A stretch of 64,000 nucleotides of DNA. Origin: Methylococcales bacterium. Its GTDB lineage: Bacteria; Pseudomonadota; Gammaproteobacteria; Methylococcales; Methylomonadaceae. The notes under the pieces are model-generated. The model made no database searches. It was not told the DNA's origin and saw nothing but the letters and a program-made list of their open reading frames with translations. The stretch spans positions 1 through 64,000 of the forward strand of contig JAURYI010000107.1 in assembly GCA_030654015.1 (NCBI GenBank), read 5' to 3'. Each line of letters starts with the position of its first letter. Position 1 is the stretch's first letter. This document shows positions 54,473 through 63,258 of this stretch, piece by piece. Both the position numbers and the translations under genes were made by a program.

Positions 54473-57117
54473 TCGCTGACATCCAACATTTTCAAAATGG
54501 TTGCACGAATTTGTTGTTGCTTGTCGGTATCAGTAATCGGTTGCAGCTGCTGGTCGGTGATGTAAAACATATCTTCAACGCGGCTGCCGATGGTGGTAAT
54601 TTTCGCACTGTGCAGATGAATGTGTTGCTGCACAAAAGCGCGACCTACTTTTGACAATAAACCCGCGTGGTCGGTGGTAATCAGCTCCATGATGGTGTGA
54701 TTACTGAGAGTATCTTCATGAAAATTAATTTCCGTGGGAATCGGAAAATGTTGCGCCTGACGCAGTCGGGTCTGACGGTGGATATTTTTGTACTCTTTTA
54801 CAGTACCATGTAACAGACTACTGCGCAGGCTGTTACAGATACGGACTTCTCTGAACAATTCGGTAATAGGGTCTCCCGATTGTTCCAGTACCTGAAAGCT
54901 GTTCAGCACATAATTATTCATGGTGGTCATGATACGCGCATCGAGAATGGTTAGTCCGAGCTGGTCAAGACACGCGGTACTGATGGAAAAAATACCGTCT
55001 TCATCTTTGGTATACACAAACACCTCTGCACTGCCGCGCTGGGTTTGCGGACGCACGATGACCAACGGTAAATCCGCTTCGCTGGTTGAGGCAATAGCGA
55101 CGGTATGCCAGACGATTTCATCTGAGGAATAGCGCAGAAAATAATCATCGGGAATATATTGCCATGACTGGTCAATAATAATTTCGGCGATACCCTGTTT
55201 TATCAGATGTTCTTTTGCTTCCTGTTTATTTTCCCGCAACCGTTCGGCAAGCGTCGCAGGACTTTGCAAGCCTCGGCGTAACGCGCTGTGCGTGCTGGAA
55301 TACAGATCCATTAATAACGCATCTTTCCATGAATTCCACAATTCAGGATTAGTGGCGCGTATATCGGCAACCGTGAGCAGATAAAGATGGTTAAGGTAGC
55401 CGATACTGCCGACTTTTTGCGCGAATTCATGGATTACATCGGGATCGCTGATGTCTTTACGTTGTGCCGTCATCGACATAATCAGGTGGTTGCGCACCAG
55501 CCAAGTAATGAGCTTGGTATCACGCGGCGATACATCGTGTTGTACACAAAAATTATGGGCAATTTCTTCGCCTATCACTGAATGATCGCCGTTTTTGCCT
55601 TTGGCAATGTCATGAAACAACGCGGCGAGGTACAAAATTTCGGGCTTGGGAATCTGTAAAAACACATCATTGCAAAACGGCAATTCGTCATTGTGTTTCA
55701 CCAGACAAAAACGGCGCAAATTGGCGACCACAAACAGCGTGTGTTCATCTACAGTGTAAATATGAAACAAATCATATTGCATACGCGCCACAATATTGGC
55801 AAAGCCTTCAATATAGGCGGTCAATACGCCATAGCGATTCATGCGTTTAAGTTCATGCGTGATTCTGCGCGGTTGGCGCAATACTTCCATAAACAGGTGA
55901 TTAGCGGCTTTATTGGCACGATAATCCTCATCTATCAAGTACAGGTTTTTACGAATCAGCCGTAGTGTCGTGGCTCTGATCCCTTTAAGATTCGGATTGA
56001 GTTGCAGGATTAAAAATATGCCCAGCAACATCAACGGTTGTTCCTCGAACACGTTCTCATTGGTGGCTTCCAGATAACCATTGATAGCCACAAAATCCTC
56101 GTTGACGGGGGTCGTTACGCCATTATTACCGTGTACAAACCGCTCATCAAACAACTGCAATAACATTTCATTCAGACGCTCCAACCCTTGCACGGTTTGA
56201 AAATAAAACTGCATGAACTGCTCAACATCCTGATTATGTTGGCTGTTTTCCACCTTAAAACCGAATTGGTGTGCCAGTTCACGCTGATAATCAAAAATCA
56301 GCCGATCTTCGGCTCTGTGGGTCAAAAGATGCAAGGCATAACGAATGCGCCACAGCACTTCCAGTGCGGCAACCAGTTCCGCGTATTCCGATTGCGGTAA
56401 AAAGCCGTATTTAATCAGCTCCTTAAGCGTAGAGACGTTGTAATGGCGTTTAAACACCCACGCAATGACCTGTCGGTCACGCAGTCCGCCCGGGCCTTCT
56501 TTTATGTTCGGTTCCAGATTGTAGGCGGTGTCGTGAAAGCGGGCATAACGATGCCGCTGTTCTTCCATTTTGGCGGCGAAAAAGTCATTTGATGACCAGA
56601 TTTTATCGGGGCCGGTTGCTTGTTTCAACCGTTGAAACAGTTCCGCGTTACCATAAATCAGGCGGCTTTCCATCAAACTGGTCATGATAGTCTGATCGTC
56701 CAAGGCTTCGCTGACGCATTGCGCAATGGTGCGCACACTCTGCCCAGGTTTTAGACCTATATCCCACAGAAAGGTGAAAAAATTAGCCAGTGGTTCCTGA
56801 TAAACGGCGGTATTGTTGCTGTCCAGCAGGACAATAATATCAATATCAGAATACGGAAATAATTCCTGTCTGCCATAACCGCCCACCGCACACAATGATA
56901 AGCGCGGTGCATAGTCGCCTAAAAAATGCTGCCAGCAACAACTCAGAATTGTATCAATAAACGCTGATTTTTCTTTCAGCAGTTTGCCGACCGAACGTTG
57001 CGGATTGAATTTTTGTCGCAATTCAGTATCATGTTGTTTTAATAAGTTCTTAAATTGCAACAGGGTGTCTTTTTGCGCGAATAACGAGGCGGTAATGGTT
57101 TTGTGTAAGGTCATCAC
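54469..57117 (-). CDS. glnD: Bifunctional PII uridylyltransferase/uridylyl-removing enzyme
   Basis: The 882-residue nitrogen sensor, which uridylylates PII when glutamine is low and removes UMP when high. The nucleotidyltransferase motif is GGYGRQELFPYSDIDI (from residue 79; D91 and D93). The HD domain is LAALFHDIAKGKNGDHSVIGEEIAHNF (near 485-512). Two C-terminal ACT domains bind glutamine (PLVIVRPQ... and MELITTDHAGLLSKVGRAF). It overlaps map by 4 bases, the order seen in many gammaproteobacteria. Its stop codon lies inside a palindromic repeat. Confidence 0.97.
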   Translation of the reverse strand: MMTLHKTITASLFAQKDTLLQFKNLLKQHDTELRQKFNPQRSVGKLLKEKSAFIDTILSCCWQHFLGDYAPRLSLCAVGGYGRQELFPYSDIDIIVLLDSNNTAVYQEPLANFFTFLWDIGLKPGQSVRTIAQCVSEALDDQTIMTSLMESRLIYGNAELFQRLKQATGPDKIWSSNDFFAAKMEEQRHRYARFHDTAYNLEPNIKEGPGGLRDRQVIAWVFKRHYNVSTLKELIKYGFLPQSEYAELVAALEVLWRIRYALHLLTHRAEDRLIFDYQRELAHQFGFKVENSQHNQDVEQFMQFYFQTVQGLERLNEMLLQLFDERFVHGNNGVTTPVNEDFVAINGYLEATNENVFEEQPLMLLGIFLILQLNPNLKGIRATTLRLIRKNLYLIDEDYRANKAANHLFMEVLRQPRRITHELKRMNRYGVLTAYIEGFANIVARMQYDLFHIYTVDEHTLFVVANLRRFCLVKHNDELPFCNDVFLQIPKPEILYLAALFHDIAKGKNGDHSVIGEEIAHNFCVQHDVSPRDTKLITWLVRNHLIMSMTAQRKDISDPDVIHEFAQKVGSIGYLNHLYLLTVADIRATNPELWNSWKDALLMDLYSSTHSALRRGLQSPATLAERLRENKQEAKEHLIKQGIAEIIIDQSWQYIPDDYFLRYSSDEIVWHTVAIASTSEADLPLVIVRPQTQRGSAEVFVYTKDEDGIFSISTACLDQLGLTILDARIMTTMNNYVLNSFQVLEQSGDPITELFREVRICNSLRSSLLHGTVKEYKNIHRQTRLRQAQHFPIPTEINFHEDTLSNHTIMELITTDHAGLLSKVGRAFVQQHIHLHSAKITTIGSRVEDMFYITDQQLQPITDTDKQQQIRATILKMLDVSE

Positions 57118-57875
57118 ATTTCTTCTTGGCGCAAGGTCAGAATCTCATAACCTGTCGGAGTGACTAAAATAGTATGTTCATATTGTGCCGATAAACTGCG
57201 ATCTTTCGTCACTGCAACCCAGCCATCGGGCAGAATTTTAACTTCTTTTTTGCCCAGATTAATCATCGGTTCAATGGTTAAAATCATGCCAGCATCCAAT
57301 ACTTCACCCGTTCCCGCTTTGCCGTAATGCAGCACTTGCGGTTCTTCATGAAATTTTTTGCCGATACCGTGTCCGCAAAATTCACGCACTACAGAATAAC
57401 GGTTGGATTCGGCGTGTTTTTGAATCGCATGACCGACATCGCCTAATCGCGCCCCTGCTTTGACCTGTTCAATACCCAGATACATCGCTTCCTGAGTGAT
57501 TTTACACAGGCGTTTAGCGTGTGCGCTGACTTCGCCGACATAGAACATTTTGCTGGTATCACCATGATAACCGTCTTTAATGACCGTAATATCAACATTA
57601 ATGATGTCGCCCGCTTTGAGTTTTTTCTCATTGGGTATACCGTGGCATACCTGCTGATTGACAGACGTACAAATAGATTTAGGAAAGCCTTTGTAATTCA
57701 GCGGTGCGGGAATAACTTTCTGCACATCCACCATGTAATTATGACAAATCAAATCCAGCTCATTAGTAGTGATCCCTGCAACCACATGAGGCTCTATCAT
57801 TTCGAGGACTTCGGCGGCAAGTCTGCCAGCGATGCGCATTTTTTCAATTTCAGCTTCGGTTTTAATAATAATCAT
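57114..57875 (-). CDS. map: Methionine aminopeptidase, type I
   Basis: Removes the initiator methionine from new proteins. At 253 residues it has the five metal ligands in their usual context: D95 in INVDITV, D106 in HGDTSKMF, H in GHGIGKKFHEEP, E in ILTIEPM and E in AQYEHTILVT; H78 (VCHGIP) is the substrate-contact histidine. It diverges from rpsB, as in E. coli, and is co-transcribed with glnD (4-base overlap). Confidence 0.97.
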   Translation of the reverse strand: MIIIKTEAEIEKMRIAGRLAAEVLEMIEPHVVAGITTNELDLICHNYMVDVQKVIPAPLNYKGFPKSICTSVNQQVCHGIPNEKKLKAGDIINVDITVIKDGYHGDTSKMFYVGEVSAHAKRLCKITQEAMYLGIEQVKAGARLGDVGHAIQKHAESNRYSVVREFCGHGIGKKFHEEPQVLHYGKAGTGEVLDAGMILTIEPMINLGKKEVKILPDGWVAVTKDRSLSAQYEHTILVTPTGYEILTLRQEEM

Positions 57876-58116
57876 AATTTAAGGCATAAGAGACAAGATT
57901 CAAGGTTCAAGGCGCAATTCACGGTGTTTATCCGCTGACTTTTGAACCTCAGTACAGGCGATTTTAACAGAGTTCAGCTTGTTGTAAAAAGCTAATCGTG
58001 ATATAAAGGCAAGTTCATTTTTGTAACAATACTCACACTTGTCGTCACGTTTGATAGGGTGCTTGTGCAATCGGTTTGTCTCAAATCTGATTGTAGCAAG
58101 TTATCAAACGGGATAA

Positions 58117-58170
58117 GTGGCGGCGTAACCCACTCGGATAGTATCCGAATTTAAAATCTTAGGAGATATA
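58117..58170 (+). promoter_or_regulatory. Candidate S2-binding leader of rpsB
   Basis: In the 54 bases before rpsB, GTGG...CCAC forms one stem. TCGGATA-G-TATCCGA (58134-58148) forms a second, immediately upstream of the AGGAG ribosome site. The rpsB-tsf operon is autoregulated by protein S2 through its leader in gammaproteobacteria, and this arrangement fits. The 296-base map-rpsB gap also holds the promoters, which I cannot place precisely. Confidence 0.5.
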
Positions 58171-58171
58171 A

Positions 58172-58912
58172 ATGGCAGCAGTATCCATGCGTCAAATGCT
58201 TGAAGCGGGTGTTCACTTTGGACACCAAACTCGTTACTGGAACCCTAAAATGGCACCGTTCATTTTCGGCGCGCGTAACAAAATCCATATCATTGATTTG
58301 GAACAAACGCTTCCACTGTTCAACGACGCAATGAATTATCTGAGTCAGATGGCAGCAAACAAAGGCACTATCTTGTTTGTCGGCACTAAAAAAGCAGCGC
58401 GTAAAGTCGTTGCAGAAGAAGCGGCAAAATGCGGTATGCCTTACGTCAACCACCGTTGGTTAGGTGGCATGATGACTAACTTCAAAACCATCAAAAAATC
58501 TATCAGCCGTTTAAAAGAACTGGAAGCGATGAAAGCTGACGGTACACTGTATCAACGTTTTGGTAAAAAAGAAGCCTTGGGCATGGAACGCGAACTGGAA
58601 AAACTGGAACGCAGCTTAGGCGGTATTAAAGACATGAAAGGCGTTCCAGATGTTATTTTTGTACTGGATGTCGGTTACGAAAAAAATGCTATCAGCGAAG
58701 CCATCAAATTAGGCATTCCTGTTGTCGGCATTGTGGATTCTAACAATTCACCTGAAAAAATTGACTACATTATTCCAGGTAATGATGACTCGATTCGCGC
58801 TGTTAAACTGTATTGCGAAAGCGTTGCAGCAGCCGTATTAGAAGCAAAATCAGCTACCTTGGGTTTATCAGCAAAAGCAGATGACTTTGTTGAAGAAGCC
58901 GTAGCAGAATAA
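58172..58912 (+). CDS. rpsB: 30S ribosomal protein S2
   Basis: A 246-residue S2: [55 protein letters not shown] and [25 protein letters not shown] are the conserved blocks. It starts 7 bases after AGGAG. It is the first gene of the rpsB-tsf transcript, with a terminator-type hairpin after it. Confidence 0.99.
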   Translation: MAAVSMRQMLEAGVHFGHQTRYWNPKMAPFIFGARNKIHIIDLEQTLPLFNDAMNYLSQMAANKGTILFVGTKKAARKVVAEEAAKCGMPYVNHRWLGGMMTNFKTIKKSISRLKELEAMKADGTLYQRFGKKEALGMERELEKLERSLGGIKDMKGVPDVIFVLDVGYEKNAISEAIKLGIPVVGIVDSNNSPEKIDYIIPGNDDSIRAVKLYCESVAAAVLEAKSATLGLSAKADDFVEEAVAE

Positions 58913-58950
58913 GCCAATAACCTGCCCTAACCAGCAAGTTTAAATAACAC

Positions 58951-58979
58951 AAAAACGCCTCCTTTAAGGGGGCGTTTTT
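58951..58979 (+). terminator. Terminator/attenuator between rpsB and tsf
   Basis: AAAAACGCC-TCC and GGGGGCGTTTTT pair around TTTAA, with a U-tract formed by the right arm. A partial terminator at this point is known from E. coli and lowers tsf relative to rpsB. Confidence 0.85.
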
Positions 58980-59004
58980 ACAGTAACGACAGAGTGAGAA
59001 AAAT

Positions 59005-59898
59005 ATGAGTACAGTAATTAGTGCAGCAATGGTGAAAGAACTGCGTGAAAGAACCAGCTCAGGCATGATGGAATGTAAAAAAGCCTTAGTTGAAGCCAAT
59101 GGTGACATGGAATTAGCCATTGAAAATATGAGAAAATCAGGCGCGGCAAAAGCGGACAAAAAATCAGGTCGTATTGCAGCTGAAGGCATTATCGGCGTTA
59201 AAGTCAGTGACAACGGCAAAGCGGTTGCTATCGTTGATATTAACTGTGAAACTGATTTCGTAGCAAAAGCAGAATCATTTGTATCGTTCGTTAATGGCGT
59301 TACCGAAGGTTTATTAAATGCTGACATCGAAACCGAAGAACAATTACTGGCTATGCCTCTGGAAGGCGGCGTAACCGTTGATGAAATGCGTCGTGGTTTA
59401 ATCTCAACCTTAGGCGAAAACATCACTGTCAGACGTTTTGAAAAATTCAAAACTGACGGCGGTACAGCGTGTTACTTACACGGTAACAAAATCGGCGTTA
59501 TCGTTGAATTAGCAGTCGCTGATGGTGAACTAGGCAAAGACATCGCCATGCACATTGCCGCGAGTAAACCAGTGTGTGTTTCTGAAGACCAAGTTTCTCC
59601 AGAAATCATTGAAAAAGAAAAAGAAATTTTTCTGGCTCAGCAAGAAGAAAAAATCAAAGGCAAACCCGCTGACATCGTTGAAAAAATGATTGCAGGTCGC
59701 GTCAGCAAATTCTTGGGCGAAGTGACTTTATTAGGTCAAGCATTCATCAAAGACGACAAAAAAACCGTTGGTCAGTTAGCGAAAGAAAAAGGCAACACCA
59801 TCGTGCGTTTTAGCCGTTTTGAAGTCGGTGAAGGTATCGAGAAAAAAGAAGAAAACTTTGCTGAAGAAGTGGCGGCGTATGCCGATAGCTTCAAGTAA
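59005..59898 (+). CDS. tsf: Elongation factor Ts
   Basis: A 297-residue nucleotide-exchange factor for EF-Tu. It has an N-terminal UBA-like domain (VKELRERTSSGMMECKKALVEANGDMELAIENMR), the TDFV motif in INCETDFVAKAESF, the second core subdomain and a C-terminal module ending EVAAYADSFK. In most gammaproteobacteria pyrH follows; here a 2 kb accessory insert intervenes. Confidence 0.98.
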   Translation: MSTVISAAMVKELRERTSSGMMECKKALVEANGDMELAIENMRKSGAAKADKKSGRIAAEGIIGVKVSDNGKAVAIVDINCETDFVAKAESFVSFVNGVTEGLLNADIETEEQLLAMPLEGGVTVDEMRRGLISTLGENITVRRFEKFKTDGGTACYLHGNKIGVIVELAVADGELGKDIAMHIAASKPVCVSEDQVSPEIIEKEKEIFLAQQEEKIKGKPADIVEKMIAGRVSKFLGEVTLLGQAFIKDDKKTVGQLAKEKGNTIVRFSRFEVGEGIEKKEENFAEEVAAYADSFK

Positions 59899-59901
59899 GC
59901 G

Positions 59902-59982
59902 GTAGGCGGTAGGTTGGGGTGCGTTAGTAACCCAACATCGACCTATGTTGTTGTGTTGGGTAAAATTCGTTTTACCCAACCC
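59902..59982. repeat. Palindromic repeat cluster at the left edge of the tsf-pyrH insert
   Basis: GTTGGGTAAAA-TTCG-TTTTACCCAAC is a near-perfect palindrome at 59955-59980, preceded by GGTTGGGGTGCG...AACCCAAC. It belongs to the dispersed GTTGGG family and sits between tsf and the Uma2 gene. Confidence 0.7.
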
Positions 59983-60010
59983 GCACACTCAATATCTATA
60001 AGGGGGAATT

Positions 60011-60478
60011 ATGCAATGGCAAGATGTATTGGCAGATAAATCATTACGCGACTTACCTTATAAAATAGAATTAAATGAATACGGTCATATCGAAATGTCG
60101 CCCGCCTCTTTTACACACAGTCGTTTTCAAGCTAAATTAGCGGCTTTATTAAGCAACCAATTAGACGGTGAAGTATTTACTGAGTTGGCTATCGTAACGG
60201 ATAAAGGCGTTAAAGTACCTGATGTAGCGTGGAGTTCAGACGATTATTTTCAACGTCATAAAAATGATATTGCCGCTACTGCCGCTCCAGAAATTTGTAT
60301 TGAAATCATTTCTCCTTCAAATAGTCAACGGGAAATGCGGGCAAAAATTAAATTATATTTAAAAGCAGGTGCTATTGAAGTATGGCTGGTCAATGAACAA
60401 GGAAATGTTCGTTTTTTTGATGTTAATGGACAACGTGAACACAGTGGTTTTAATGTGAATATTGATAAGTTGATTTAA
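60011..60478 (+). CDS. Uma2-family (DUF820) endonuclease-like protein
   Basis: A 155-residue protein of the Uma2 branch of PD-(D/E)XK enzymes: ELNEYGHIEMSPASFTHSRFQAKLAALL, then KGVKVPDVAWSSDD (acidic PDV), EICIEIISPSNSQREMRAKIKLYLKAGAIEVWLVNEQG (E-x-I-S-P-S with K). These are common in cyanobacteria and in accessory regions of other bacteria; their role is not established. GGGGG precedes the ATG at 60011. First gene of the insert between tsf and pyrH. Confidence 0.85.
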   Translation: MQWQDVLADKSLRDLPYKIELNEYGHIEMSPASFTHSRFQAKLAALLSNQLDGEVFTELAIVTDKGVKVPDVAWSSDDYFQRHKNDIAATAAPEICIEIISPSNSQREMRAKIKLYLKAGAIEVWLVNEQGNVRFFDVNGQREHSGFNVNIDKLI

Positions 60479-60487
60479 TACCATCCG

Positions 60488-61147
60488 ATGACAGAACAAA
60501 TCGCCCGTGTCCTTTTAATTGATTTGGAAAATTGCCCAAGTCAAATTAATCAATTAATGACACACTTGGAGAAATATTCAATGGTCGTGGTTTGTTATGC
60601 CCAAAGTGGAGCAAAAATCCCCATTGATTGGCTAATGCCTTTAACAGGTATAGTGAATAATAAACGTTTAAAATGGGTCAAAATGCCCACAACTGGCAAA
60701 AATGCCGCTGATTTTGGTATTACCTTTTGGGCGGGTGTGCTTATGGCAAAATTACCACCCAACACGCATTTTGATATTGTGTCTAATGATACTGATTTAG
60801 ATCATGTGGTAGGCTTACTCATTGACCAAAAACGCACAGCCGAGCGTGTTGGTACTAAAAAAGAAGTGTTACCTATTCCAACAGCAATAGTAACAACAAA
60901 GACAGATTTAAAACTACAAGAATACTATTTACATGAATATTGTTTATCCCTGATAAATATGAAAACAGGTAAGCCAGCAAAAAAAGAAACACTGTTGAAC
61001 AGTATTAAAGCTAAATTCAAATCAGATAATATTGATGCAGAACAATTAGTTAAATCTCTGATTAAAAATGGCATAATCGACAGTAGCAATGAAAATAAAA
61101 TTATGTATAACGAACAAAAATTAATTCAACTTGCGAACACCATTTAA
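60488..61147 (+). CDS. NYN/PIN-like domain protein
   Basis: A 219-residue protein. The N-terminal half looks like a PIN/NYN nuclease fold: VLLIDLENCP (acidic D11, E13 region), AADFGITFWAGVLMAKL and HFDIVSNDTDLDHVV supply the expected clustered acidic residues. The C-terminal ~80 residues (KPAKKETLLNSIKAKFKSDNIDAEQLVKSLIKNGII) are helical and could be a small winged-helix or RNA-binding domain. It starts 9 bases after the Uma2 gene and is followed without a gap by the 67-residue gene. An RNase role is inferred. Confidence 0.7.
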   Translation: MTEQIARVLLIDLENCPSQINQLMTHLEKYSMVVVCYAQSGAKIPIDWLMPLTGIVNNKRLKWVKMPTTGKNAADFGITFWAGVLMAKLPPNTHFDIVSNDTDLDHVVGLLIDQKRTAERVGTKKEVLPIPTAIVTTKTDLKLQEYYLHEYCLSLINMKTGKPAKKETLLNSIKAKFKSDNIDAEQLVKSLIKNGIIDSSNENKIMYNEQKLIQLANTI

Positions 61148-61351
61148 ATGATAGATTGTAGAAATTTAAATTATACAGAAACTCTTCAAAAAATAGCGCA
61201 GTTACAAGAAGATATTGAATGTCTTGAAAAAAACATACATGAACAAGTACCGTGGGGATTAGCTGAAAATTTTGTATCCAGTAAATTAATATTTTTAAAC
61301 TGGGTAGAAGAAATAGAGTTTCTTTTAAATGAATACGAAAGTAAAAAATGA
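61148..61351 (+). CDS. Small coiled-coil protein
   Basis: 67 residues, acidic, with a helical first half (TETLQKIAQLQEDIECLEKNIHEQ) and a second helix FLNWVEEIEFLLNEYES. Its ATG directly follows the NYN stop codon, and its own stop overlaps a possible start of the next gene. Size and position suit an adaptor or antitoxin-like partner for either nuclease, but no family is recognised. Confidence 0.6.
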   Translation: MIDCRNLNYTETLQKIAQLQEDIECLEKNIHEQVPWGLAENFVSSKLIFLNWVEEIEFLLNEYESKK

Positions 61352-61398
61352 TTAATGGATTGCAATTTCAGTTTTTCCCACGTTCAAGGGGAATGACT

Positions 61399-61863
61399 AT
61401 GGAGATGAAATCTATAACTTCTTGTTTTGAACAAGAGTTTGAAAAAATTAAATCCCCTGAGAAAAACTTATCCAGTAATCAAGTATTAGAAATCATAAGA
61501 CCTCATCTTGAGAACATTGGATTTACAGTTGAAACAGGAAAATCAAGGCTTCAAAAAATAAACATCCCTGTTTTATTCGGTGTTGATAACACGATTGATA
61601 AATCGTTTAATGCTGATGCCGTGAGTAATGATGGAAAAATTGTTATTGAAGTTGAAGCAGGCAGAGCGACAGAAAATAATCAATTCTTAAAAGATATTTT
61701 TCAAGCCTGTATGATGTTTGGAGTTGAATACTTGGTTATCGTTGTTAGAAATGAATATAGAGGACATAAGGATTTTGAAATCATTTATACCTTTTTAGAA
61801 ACTCTTTATATTTCTAGCCGTCTTCATCTTCCATTAAAAGGAATACTGCTAATTGGATATTAG
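61399..61863 (+). CDS. PD-(D/E)XK-like nuclease candidate
   Basis: 154 residues from the ATG at 61399, 7 bases after AAGGGG; an in-frame ATG at 61348 overlapping the previous stop is an alternative. The core FNADAVSNDGKIVIEVEAGRATENNQFLKDIFQACMM gives D...E-x-E with a following helix, the shape of a restriction-endonuclease-like active site, although the usual K is absent or displaced. YLVIVVRNEYRG continues the fold. It is the last gene of the insert and very AT-rich. Confidence 0.6.
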   Translation: MEMKSITSCFEQEFEKIKSPEKNLSSNQVLEIIRPHLENIGFTVETGKSRLQKINIPVLFGVDNTIDKSFNADAVSNDGKIVIEVEAGRATENNQFLKDIFQACMMFGVEYLVIVVRNEYRGHKDFEIIYTFLETLYISSRLHLPLKGILLIGY

Positions 61864-61936
61864 CAAAATAAAAAAGAGCTGTTATCACAATATGAGTACC
61901 CTAATTTATTAACCACTACTAATCCCCAATAAAACT

Positions 61937-62665
61937 ATGACTAAATTAATTTGCCAAAGAATTTTACTGAAGTTAAGCGGTGAAGCGTTAAGCAGCGCGA
62001 ACGGTGGTAGTATTGATGCCGATATTGTCAGTCGTCTTGCTACCGAAATTAAAGAATTATGTGATGCCGGCATTCAAGTCGGTCTGGTGATTGGTGGCGG
62101 TAACATCTTACGCGGTGCAGAAAAAGCCTCGGAAGGTTTGGATCGTGTGACCAGTGACCAGATGGGAATGTTAGCGACGGTAATCAATGCCTTGGCAATG
62201 CAGGATGCGTTGGAACATCAAGGGCAACAAGTGCGTGTTATGTCCGCCCTTAAAATCAATCAGGTGTGTGAAGATTATATTCGCCGCCGTGCCGTCAGAC
62301 ATTTGGAAAAAGGTCGTGTGGTGATTTTTGCCGCTGGCACTGGCAATCCGTTTTTTACTACCGATTCGGCGGCAAGTCTTCGCGCTATTGAAATTAACGC
62401 AGGCTTGATGATTAAAGCCACCAAAGTAAAAGGTGTGTATTCGGCAGACCCTGAAAAAGTCAAGGATGCCATTTTTTATCCGCACTTGACGTATGACGAA
62501 GCTCTGGATCAGCGGCTGAATGTCATGGACACTACCGCATTGGTATTGTGTCGCGATAACAATGTACCGATGCGCGTGATGAACGTATTTGAGCAAGGTG
62601 CAATCATGAAATTAATGATGGGTGCAGATATTGGCTCATTGATTGAACGAGGAACAGAATTATGA
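61937..62665 (+). CDS. pyrH: UMP kinase
   Basis: Phosphorylates UMP to UDP for pyrimidine synthesis. 242 residues with [43 protein letters not shown], and [17 protein letters not shown] as bacterial UMP kinase blocks. It overlaps frr by 4 bases (ATGA). Confidence 0.98.
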   Translation: MTKLICQRILLKLSGEALSSANGGSIDADIVSRLATEIKELCDAGIQVGLVIGGGNILRGAEKASEGLDRVTSDQMGMLATVINALAMQDALEHQGQQVRVMSALKINQVCEDYIRRRAVRHLEKGRVVIFAAGTGNPFFTTDSAASLRAIEINAGLMIKATKVKGVYSADPEKVKDAIFYPHLTYDEALDQRLNVMDTTALVLCRDNNVPMRVMNVFEQGAIMKLMMGADIGSLIERGTEL

Positions 62666-63219
62666 TTAATGATATTCAACAAAGTGCCGCAACCCGCATG
62701 GGCAAAAGTATTGAAGCCCTTAAACAGGAATTTTCCAAAATAAGAACAGGCAGAGCGCATCCCAGTCTGTTGGATCAAGTGGTAGTGTCTTATTATGGCA
62801 CGGATTCCGCCATTTCTGCGGTAGCGAATGTGGCTGTTGAAGATGCCAGAACGCTGAGTATTACGCCTTGGGAAAAGTCGATGGTGACGGCGATTGAAAA
62901 AGCAATTTTAAAATCCGATTTGGGTTTGAACCCCAACACCAACGGTATGACCATTCGCATTCCATTACCCGCACTCACCGAAGAACGCCGCAAATCATTA
63001 GTGAAAGTCGTTAAACACGAAGCGGAAAATGGACGGGTGGCTATCCGTAACATTCGCCGCGATGCCAATTCTGACGTTCAGAAATTATTAAAAGACAAAA
63101 AAGTGTCCGAAGATGATGCACGCGATGCCGAAGACAAAATCCAAAAATTAACCGACCAATACATTAAAGACGTAGAAAAATTATTGGAAGCGAAAGAGGC
63201 GGATTTGTTATCAATGTAA
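62662..63219 (+). CDS. frr: Ribosome recycling factor
   Basis: A 185-residue factor that, with EF-G, splits post-termination ribosomes: [33 protein letters not shown]-type SITPWEKSM, and the helix [28 protein letters not shown]. Standard neighbour of pyrH and uppS. Confidence 0.98.
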   Translation: MINDIQQSAATRMGKSIEALKQEFSKIRTGRAHPSLLDQVVVSYYGTDSAISAVANVAVEDARTLSITPWEKSMVTAIEKAILKSDLGLNPNTNGMTIRIPLPALTEERRKSLVKVVKHEAENGRVAIRNIRRDANSDVQKLLKDKKVSEDDARDAEDKIQKLTDQYIKDVEKLLEAKEADLLSM

Positions 63220-63258
63220 TTGCCCAACTTTTTTCTGTCACTTGTGTGAGATACCGCC

